From positions 38,356,964-38,420,963 of the forward strand of contig CM059556.1 in assembly GCA_030386875.1 (NCBI GenBank): DNA of 64,000 bases, read 5' to 3'. Under the pieces are notes generated by a model. It saw only the letters and a list, made by a program, of their open reading frames with translations. It made no database searches and was not told the DNA's origin. Positions 56,705 to 64,000 of this stretch are shown here, piece after piece (the first letter of the stretch is position 1; every line of letters begins with the position of its first letter). A program made the position numbers and the translations under genes. This DNA comes from Morinoia aosen (lineage: Eukaryota > Arthropoda > Malacostraca > Amphipoda > Talitridae).

Positions 56705-57735
56705 TCACATTTGGTAAACTGGATACGAGAACGTTGCCAAAATGACCGACAATTTTGATTTTGGAAATGAATTTTATTTAAATTCAATGAAATAATGAAA
56801 TAAATACAGATTTCCTAAAACAACACTAAAAGAATAGGAAGTAGAAAGGCCACGCAGTTCAATGAAAAATAGTTCTATCCATAAACTTACAGCTATAGCT
56901 TAAAAAACACACACAAATTCAAAACGAACTGCATGGGCCTATCGGTAAGAAACACAGCGAAATTTTGCGCAACGCATAACGGCAACCACGACACATGTTA
57001 TGCAAACCTCCAATTATGTCCAGTAACCATGTTCATAAACCCTATTTCCAGAGACGATAACTTCATGAAAAAACGCCAGAAACAACGTTAGGGGGATGAT
57101 TATTGATAATTACTAAATTATTGGGTAATAATTAGGTAGGTACAACGAACAAGGTGCGGGCAAGAAGGAGGGCGGTTGCACTTGGTGCGGTTGAGGCGCG
57201 CTCGATTTTCTTCAATGAGCCATGCATCATACACAGGCTAGCTACAGAATAAGTAACTTTTGATGAACGTGAGCTATTGATACCACTGATAAAAAGGTAC
57301 AAATTACCAAAATTGGCCAAAATTCAAATATAATTATTTGAAATGTAACGAGTGAAAAAATACCCCGCGTTACCAATTTCCTGGAATGTAACAAGTGGTA
57401 AAAAAATACCACATGAAACAAGTTCTTTAGAATATAACACCTGGTGGATGTCAACATGTGACAATAACAAACACCTAAGGCTAAAACTAAACAGAAAATT
57501 CGAACGGTTAAATACCACATATTTTTTCAACAATCAAAAGATTGTTTTGAAGTTTATCACGGTTACCTTCACTATTGGCAAATTGTAGGATTAAAAAATG
57601 AGTAAGTAAATACAAAACTTTTCAAAACTTGAGAATAGACTTGAGAGTTTGGTCAGTTTCTTGTGACACATAAATTGATAGATAATGACAGACCCTACAA
57701 TGGTCCCATACAGGAATGGAGCGACTTGAATGTGA
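56705..57735. other. Presumed intronic or intergenic DNA
   Basis: AT-rich. Around 57345-57430, GTAACGAGTGAAAAAATACC- and GTAACAAGTGGTAAAAAAATACC-like blocks recur two to three times. No gene recognised. Confidence 0.4.
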
Positions 57736-58355
57736 ACTTACCTGAGGCAGGATATTTATTACCTCATGTCTGATGAATTAATTCTTAGAACAAAGTGACC
57801 ACAGAAGTAGTAGGAGGTAAATTAGGAGCTAACTTCCAACCTACCTTGGGCAGTCTCTCATCTCTGGAGACATGAATTAATTCTTTGAATAAAGTGATCA
57901 CAGAAGTATCGGGCTAACTTGATAGTAGACTTTAAACATGCCTAGGGCAGCTTCTTGTCAGATGAATAATTCCTTGGTATAAGCTGATCACCAAAGTAGA
58001 AGGCAAATTAGAAAGACAATTCTACACTTACCTTGGGCAGCCTCATGTGAGATGAATAATTTCGAAGTACATACACACTGATCACAAAAGCAGAAAGCAA
58101 ATTTTGCACCTACCCTTAGGAGCTTCATTTCAAACAAATAATTCCTTAGTATAAACTGACCACACAAGTAGAAAGCAAATTTTGCACCTACCCTAAGGAG
58201 CTTCATGTCAAACAAATAATTCCTTAGTACAAACTGATCACACAAGTAGAAAGCAAATCATGCAGCTACTTTGAGCAGCTTCATGTCAAACAAATAACTT
58301 GTATAATCTGATCATAAAAGTAGAAGGCAAATTAGGAAGCCAATTTTAAGCTCAC
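57736..58355 (-). repeat. Intronic tandem array of seven diverged copies of the exon-end/splice-donor segment
   Basis: Immediately 3' of the exon, the minus strand holds seven further copies of a 78-103 bp segment. Each carries a relative of the exon's last bases (AAGCTGCCCAAG) followed by a donor-like hexamer. Donor-like junctions fall near 58269, 58191, 58113, 58031, 57941, 57844 and 57741; those at 58031 and 57741 are consensus (AAG or CAG then GTAAGT). The copy at 57941 keeps GACAAGAAGCTGCCC, identical to the exon. Five copies also carry a pyrimidine-rich stretch ending GATCAG or GGTCAG upstream, resembling a 3' splice site, so each could define a mini-exon of about 40-46 nt. The copies are divergent, implying an old duplication. 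Confidence 0.75.
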
Positions 58356-58360
58356 CTTGG
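58351..58360 (-). promoter_or_regulatory. 5' splice site of the minus-strand exon
   Basis: Minus-strand CCAAG then GTGAG, matching the metazoan donor consensus, at a codon boundary and just before an in-frame stop in the intron. Confidence 0.6.
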
Positions 58361-58865
58361 GCAGCTTCTTGTCTCTGGCCTGAGACTTGAGAGTATCTCC
58401 GTTCATCTTGAGACCCTGGTACTGCCGCACGTCTCCGCTGGGTCGCCCTGTGCCCGGCACAATCCCTCCTGTGGCGGACAGACGTGAGACGCTGGATGTG
58501 GTGTTGCTGGCAGGTGCAGAGGTAGTTGCAGAGGTGGTGGTGGCAGTTCTTGAGGTGGTGGTCTCTTGTTTAGGTTTGGGGCTTGTGTTCTTGAGATTGG
58601 CAGAGTTTTCAACTTGAGGGGCAGGTCTGGGAGTGGACAAAGGAACGGATGATGAGGAGGAGGAACAGTTACCACCAGAAGAAGCAGCGCTGCTCACTCT
58701 TGGAAGACTGCCCGCAGGATTTGAAGTGAGCGTGCCGCTGCTGCTGCTGCTGCTGTTGCATGGTGCTGTTGTACGAGGCTGCTGTGGTTGAGGTGCAGCT
58801 GCGGCTGAGGGTGTGCTGGATGCTGCAGCACTGCCCGAGTCTCCTGAGGATGATCCTCCATTCAT
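58356..58865 (-). CDS. Coding exon of an unrecognised Ser/Thr/Ala-rich protein (partial gene)
   Basis: Reading the minus strand, an ATG at 58865 in good context (A at -3) opens exactly 170 codons to a consensus 5' splice site at 58356/58355 (CCCAAG then GTGAGC), leaving phase 0. Read-through would add only VSLKLAS before a stop, which supports splicing. The protein starts MNGGSSSGDSGS and is low complexity to about residue 130 (Ser, Thr, Ala, Pro, Gln). It ends in a less repetitive charged segment, GDVRQYQGLKMNGDTL then KSQARDKKLPK. I do not recognise the family; the composition resembles disordered N-termini of nuclear regulatory proteins, which is only an inference. The frame stays open upstream of the ATG without another ATG. 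The rest of the gene must lie below 57.7 kb or outside the window. The poly-Ser tract is encoded partly by a GCT/GCA-type triplet run near 58738-58757. Confidence 0.6.
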
Positions 58866-59640
58866 TTTAGCCAGTAGCCAAAAAGCACTGAGAGCTTTGT
58901 GCTGCTGCTCGAACAAAGGGCTTCTCTAAGCTCACCATCCAGTTTTGAAGACCGAGATCTGAACTTTCTTGCCTCGCTGCACTGTGACAAATATTTCTCT
59001 CAGCAGTTGTACTAAAAAAGAATCCAAGTTGTGCTTGAATTGTTCTGCGATGGCTGAAAATCTTCTCTCGTCTCCAGTTCTGGCACGAGCAAATTCCTTG
59101 AACTGCGTGACAATTAACCAGGTATGATGAAGTACTGTAGCAGCTAAAGGGTGTTGCAGCAATAGCTAAGGGCTCTATGTAACAAACTGCTATAGAATAA
59201 CAAACAAAAATGGCTGCAGCTAAGATGCTATGCTGCATGTGAAAGAGAGAGGGAAACTGAAGGCAGTTTGCTGGATGGTGGCAGGAAACAGAGATGGGCT
59301 TGCTCTCATCACAGCTGATGCCTCATCACTCTTGTTCACACTGCCTGCACACAAAGTTAAGCATCATTCAGTAACCAAAGTTATACACAAACTCCCCTCA
59401 CTACACAGAAACTATTGGACCAACAATTCATTAGCACTAACAATTTTTGCCTCCATACATGGGAACCAACAAAAACAAAATCAGAACATGAACACATAAA
59501 CATGAGCCATGACAGAAACATTAAAGACCTCCCATCTTTATTTTTAGCTGTTACAGCACCAACAGTACAGATTTTTACAACAACAACAACAAACATTGGC
59601 ATCTAAGGATGCTTTATTTCCAATCAAGCCTGATACATAT
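58866..59640. other. Upstream region of the minus-strand exon
   Basis: The exon frame stays open for 17 codons upstream of its ATG. A donor-like GATG then GTGAGC occurs at about 58934-58943 on the minus strand, compatible with an upstream non-coding exon, but no promoter element stands out. Confidence 0.35.
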
Positions 59641-59865
59641 CTTGTCTATTGGTTTTTCAAATTCCTTATAACTAACACTATATATAGGACACCATGACGG
59701 TTCCCCCGTAAAGCCGGTACCCATTTCCGACATCTGGGTTGATTGGGGTATTGTGCTTGAGTTTTCCCTTATACCCAACGGGAAAATCCCCGCGCAGCAC
59801 CGGGATTTGAACCCTCGACACCTTCATGGAAGGGCGATGCCTTAACGTCACTGTGCCACGGCGAG
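59600..59865 (-). mobile_element. tRNA-derived SINE, uninterrupted copy
   Basis: Minus strand from about 59865: CTCGCCGTGGCACAGTGACG (A-box-like), GAGGGTTCAAATCCC (B box at about 59803-59817), CCGGCTTTACGGGGGAACC, then GTTAGTTATAAGGAATTTG, AAAAACCAATAGAC and CAGGCTTGATTGGAAA. It gives the full 3' part for the interrupted copy at 39 kb. Confidence 0.82.
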
Positions 59866-60700
59866 TACAGTGTTGAACTGAGAACTTGTGAATTATGCTG
59901 AGAAATGCCAAGAGCCAAGATTTAGGGGCAAAGAAAACATGTTCATATTTACCACACCTCCTTATGAGCTTGTAGAAGGTTGAACACGAATGCCACAAGC
60001 TACACTAGGTAGTGGTAGGTTACACAAGGATGATACAAATTCATGATTACAGTACTGTGGGTTGGAAAATTCTGGACCACCATACAGAAGGACAGTCATC
60101 AATATAAGGAGCTGACATAATCAGCAGACCAAAAATACTTCATATAACAAATATATGAATATTTAAATACTTCATGTAACAAATATGCCGGCCAACCTGT
60201 TTCTCAGTAGAAAATGCGCTTTCTGAACAGTGAAGATAAACCATTTAAAAAGCTACCTCCTCCAAAATTTATTACTGTAGAGCAATGATTAACATTTCAT
60301 TGAATGCAAAAGAGTAGCTGCATGGCTGGACAAAGAATCAGTTTGAAATTCCAAGTACTTTTTTAGTTACATTGAAAAATTTACAGAAAAATCTATTTCA
60401 TAGATACTAAACTATCACAAATTTTGAATCCATTCTCCGTTCAGCTATGCAGCAGCTCTTTGTGCATTCAATGAGACCTAAATCATTGCTCTACAATAAT
60501 AATAATAATTTTTAAAGGAGATTGCTTTCAAAAATATCCTATTTTTCCACCCATTTTCCCCCATCATCTCTGTATCTATTTCAAAAATGGGGAAGAGCCT
60601 GGAACATGCCCTGTATTTATTTTTGAAAATACATATGTATGCCAAATTTCATAGATCTAAATTCCATACAAGAAACGTGAGCCATTTTTTTTATTTTTGG
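59866..60700. other. Unassigned AT-rich DNA
   Basis: No gene or repeat family recognised; CAAATATATGAATATTTAAATACTTCATGTAAC-type duplication near 60130-60185. Confidence 0.35.
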
Positions 60701-60704
60701 TGAA

Positions 60705-60925
60705 CCCTTAAGAGGAAGCAGAATCTATGCACAAGGGGGTGTTCCTGCACAGGATCCTGTGTGCATACAAGTAGTAAGTTAATGAGGAGGGTTATGAAAA
60801 AAGATAAAAGTCAAAGAAGAAAGTAGTAGGTGCTGAAAAACAGGACAGCTGTGAACAAAAAAAAAAAGGTCCTTAACAAAACAAAAATTATTTTATTTCA
60901 ACAAAAACAAGGCTTACTCCTCTCT
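60705..60925 (-). mobile_element. Element A copy 13, diverged and truncated
   Basis: AGAGGAAGCAGAATCTATGC, AAGTAGTAGGTGCTGAAAAA, CAGGACAGCTGTGAAC and TATTTCAACAAAAACAAGGC in family order; both ends are lost. Confidence 0.75.
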
Positions 60926-62097
60926 TATATTCGTTTATTAGCTCAGAATATTATAAGAGGTAGCTTCTGTTGCCAGAGGGTTCTAATACCTCTTCCACTT
61001 TATGCCTTGAAACCTATCATGTATGATTTTCAAATTTATTCTGTGCTGAACTTACAAACAGAACAGTATCTACGATTTGTAAGATTCTCAAATTATTCAA
61101 CAGATTTTTTAGAAATTATGCTAGAAGTGGAATAAGAAATTTGATGTCTAGTTAAGAATAAGAGCAATAGTTCACTCTTTACACCCGAGTGTGATGAATT
61201 TGTCACACAAAAAATACAAGCTTCTTATATAGTAAATTAAACACAGAGCTTCTGGCAAATGAATGTTACAACGTAGGTACATGATATCTTCAAGCAGAGT
61301 TTATTATTTTGTCAGCTTTGCAAGTTATAAGATGATGATAATAATAAGAGGTGTTGATACAATCTATACTATAATAAGAGCCGCGTCCGTCTGCCTGTCT
61401 ATCCGAAGCCAGCCAAAAATGTGTGATGAGCGTATGTACCTGTGATACAAGCTCGGCCTCATCAACTTTTGAGAGATTGAATGTTTTACTTCTTAAGGCC
61501 ATTCTTTCATATTGCCTTCTTTCTCATTTCAAATTAAGGGGGTGGACTAGTCAACATTAAGGCACGAATGCAGGTCCTTTACTGCTACCCTCTACCCATG
61601 TTGTCTGCAACCGAAAGTTCAATTCAACAGCTTATCATTATTGCAAGTTATACTTGAGTTATTAAACAAGCTTTGTGCGTGTATGGCATATATTTTGCAG
61701 CACTCCAGCAGGTTGTGCTGAAAATTTAGGAAGTAATGGGTTAATGATGAATCTTTGAACAATGATCAAAGTTTTCTAGTATTCAAACCCCTCATTTCAT
61801 TGACCCAGGTTCCAAAAACTGATGTTCAATAATTAATATATACCTGCTATGGATTACTCACCTTGGTCTTTGATAAGAAAAAATATCAATAACTTGTATG
61901 AAAATTCATAGAAAACTGAATTTTTGATGCAAATATATAGTATTTAAACATCTTAGTAGGCTATGAACCTCAAGGTATTTAGCTTCAGGTTGCATTCTAA
62001 CTTTTCATGAAACTAATGTGTTGCCATCATGCTCCGATCAATTAGGATCTTCCAACCGTGTTGCCCTGGCTGTGGTGCAATTTTCATACATTCTATA
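60926..62097. other. Unassigned AT-rich DNA
   Basis: At 61335-61400, AATAAGAGGTGTTGATACAA then TCTATACTATAATAAGAGCC and TCTGCCTGTCTATCCG resembles a terminus common to arthropod rolling-circle or related elements; it also relates to the 40-bp insertion at 51921. No gene. Confidence 0.4.
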
Positions 62098-62232
62098 GCA
62101 TCAGTGCATTTGCTTTCATCAGTGCATTTGCTTTCATCAGTGCATTTGCTTTCATCAGTGCATTTGCTTTCATCAGTGCATTTGCTTTCATCAGTGCATT
62201 TGCTTTCATCAGTGCATTTGCTTTCATCAGTG
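62098..62232. repeat. 18-bp minisatellite (AGTGCATTTGCTTTCATC), 7-8 copies
   Basis: Perfect 18-bp register; immediately precedes two 17-bp arrays of different sequence. Confidence 0.95.
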
Positions 62233-62237
62233 TGTTA

Positions 62238-62462
62238 GCTTGCAACAATATTCATACCACATCGGTATTCATACCACATCGGTATTCATACCACATCGGT
62301 ATTCATACCACATCGGTATTCATACCACATCGGTATTCATACCACATCAGTATTCATACCACATCAGTATTCATACCACATCAGTATTCATACCACATCA
62401 GTATTCAGACTACATCAGTATTCATACCACATCAGTATTCATACTACATCAGTATTTTACAA
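62238..62462. repeat. 17-bp minisatellite (ATTCATACCACATCGGT), 13 copies
   Basis: The first six units have CGGT and the later ones CAGT, a simple two-block structure. Confidence 0.95.
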
Positions 62463-62464
62463 TA

Positions 62465-63505
62465 ACAGCATGTTTATTGCCACAGTACGTTTATTGCCAC
62501 AGTACGTTTATTGCCACAGTACGTTTATTGCCACAGTACGTTTATTGCCACAGTACGTTTATTGCCACAGTACGTTTATTGCCACAGTACGTTTATTGCC
62601 ACAGTACGTTCAATGCCACAGTACGTTCAATGCCACAGTACGTTCAATGCCACAGTACGTTCAATGCCACAGTACATTTATTGCCACAGTACATTTATTG
62701 CCACAGTACATTTATTGCCCCAGCATGTTTATTGCCACAGCATGTTTATTGCCACAGCATGTTTATTGCCACAGCATGTTTATTGCCACAGCATGTTTTT
62801 TGCCACAGCATGTTTATTGCCACAGCATGTTTATTGCCACAGTATGTTTATTGCCACAGCATGTTTATTGCAACAGCATGTTTATTGCCACAGTATGTTT
62901 ATTGCCACAGTATGTTTATTGCCGCAGTATGTTTATTGCCACAGTACGTTTATTGCCCCAGTACATTTATTGCCACAGCATATTTATTGCCACAGTACGT
63001 TTATTGCCAGAGCATGTTTATTGCCACAGTATGTTTATTGCCACAGCATGTTTATTGCCAAAGCATGTTCACTGCCAAAGCATGTTCACTGCCAAAGCAT
63101 GTTCATTGCCACAGCATGTTTATTGAAACAGTATGTTTATTGCCACAGTATGTTTATTGCCACAGCATGTTCATTGTCAAAGCATGTTCATTGTCAAAGC
63201 ATGTTCACTGCCAAAGCATGTTCACTGCCAAAGCATGTTCACTGCCAAAGCATGTTCACTGCCAAAGCATGTTCACTGCCAAAGCATGTTCACTGCCAAA
63301 GCATGTTCACTGCCAAAGCATGTTCACTGCCAAAGCATGTTCACTGCCAAAGCATGTTCATTGCCACAGCATGTTTATTGAAACAGTATGTTTATTGCCA
63401 CAGCATGTTTATTGCCACAGTATGTTTATTGCCACAGTATGTTTGTTGTCACAGTATTTTCATTGCCACAGTATGTTTGTTGTCACAGTATTTTCATTGC
63501 CACAG
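62465..63505. repeat. 17-bp minisatellite (CAGTATGTTTATTGCCA), about 61 copies
   Basis: Same unit as 42193-42572. Block variants in order: GTACGTTTATT, GTACGTTCAAT, GTACATT, GCATGTTTATT, then AAAGCATGTTCACTGCC (63060-63355), then mixed. Frames of up to 508 codons pass through because 3 x 17 bp is stop-free; they are not genes. Confidence 0.97.
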
Positions 63506-63697
63506 TATATTTACAAAGGAAATTCAAAATTCTGTGCAACATTACTATGGAAAAATGCAATTTCGGCTGACAACATTCTACTTGACTGGGGTTGTAATTA
63601 TGCCCTGACATTTAATTTTGATTGCAATGCCTTTTTTCTCTTCCAATGGTGCACACTTCATTTGTTCAATTCTCATAACATTTTAAGAAGGCATTTT

Positions 63698-63926
63698 TTA
63701 ACACGTTATCCAATGCGTGTACTATCAGTGGTACACAGCAGAAATCTTCATAATGCTGCAGGCTGACATGTAGTCACATACTAAATTTTTATTAATGCTT
63801 AATCAAAGCTAAATGAAGGCCCTACCCATATAATCTTGGCTATTTTGAAAATTGCTCACTATAATTAACTTTAAATTTTAACTGGATTTTGAACTTTAGT
63901 TTAACCCATGGCGGGTAATGTGTTAA
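63698..63926. mobile_element. TTAA MITE family 1, 229-bp copy
   Basis: TTAACACGTTATCCAATGCG on the left and GGCGGGTAATGTGTTAA on the right; AGTGGTACACAGCAGAAAT, TTAATCAAAGCTAAATGAAGG and AGTTTAACCCATGGCGG inside. Opposite orientation to 22643. Confidence 0.85.
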
Positions 63927-64000
63927 AGTACCTGCAATGTTACCACTATGCAGTGCATATTTGACCACTGCCGGTGCAAATGATACTTTGAATACTGCAC
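63927..64000. other. Window edge, nothing recognised
   Basis: 74 bp without a recognisable feature. Confidence 0.3.

Noticed and set aside
62240-63766. 508-codon frame through the 17-bp arrays
   Set aside because: Three 17-bp units make a 51-bp stop-free cycle in all forward frames; no unique domain or ATG-led start.
1-64000. A shared core motif across all minisatellites
   Set aside because: Many arrays are AC-rich on the plus strand but several are GT- or T-rich, and I found no common core; base skew alone is not evidence.

Overview
This looks like a gene-poor, repeat-dominated stretch of a large animal nuclear genome, most likely an arthropod. The reasons are a Tc1/mariner-type transposon with an insect-like transposase, tRNA-derived SINEs, piggyBac-like (TTAA) and hAT-like short elements, one spliced exon with consensus splice signals, and no prokaryotic gene organisation. 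I cannot name the species.

The most obvious content is tandem repeats. More than thirty different minisatellites, mostly with 15-83 bp units and unrelated to one another, cover roughly 25 kb by my rough sum (about 39 percent). Because many units are multiples of 3 bp, or stop-free in several frames, they give long open frames in both directions that are not genes. The remaining DNA is filled by dispersed elements: (i) 'element A', a roughly 350-bp retroposon-like repeat with at least 14 copies, all in one orientation; (ii) tRNA-headed SINEs at 39.6, 55.5 and 59.8 kb; (iii) about ten copies of a roughly 229-bp TTAA-flanked MITE and a second TTAA family; (iv) hAT-like ends, hairpin MITEs and a 273-bp MITE with an 8-bp target duplication. 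Several are nested, so insertion order can be read.

Only two coding units can be supported. One is an apparently intact 1,494-bp DD41D Tc1/mariner-type transposon (17513-19006) with 168-bp terminal inverted repeats that look perfect and a 355-residue transposase. The other is a 170-codon exon on the minus strand (58356-58865) of an unrecognised Ser/Thr/Ala-rich protein, ending in a 5' splice site. Downstream of that exon, seven diverged tandem copies of the exon-end/splice-donor segment lie in the intron.

Layout: 0-5.4 kb, 15-bp array, then a pair of 120-bp inverted arms enclosing several arrays; 5.4-15.4 kb, a succession of arrays; 15.4-19.5 kb, element A, a MITE, the mariner-type transposon and a hAT-like MITE; 19.8-28.2 kb, 27-bp array, ~155-bp tandem repeats hit by MITEs, 18-bp and 26-bp arrays; 28.7-38.8 kb, 58-, 30-, 42-, 22-, 66- and 36-bp arrays; 39-43.7 kb, a dense nest of SINE, element A, satellites and MITEs; 44.4-56.4 kb, further arrays and element A copies; 56.4-62 kb, the CRE/CCAAT-bearing MITE and the exon locus; 62-64 kb, 18- and 17-bp arrays and a final MITE.

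The most interesting signals are the splice-donor array and the evidence that element A insertions carry or spawn minisatellites. One insertion bounded by a 13-bp target duplication contains two units of a 26-bp satellite that forms a separate array 1.2 kb away.
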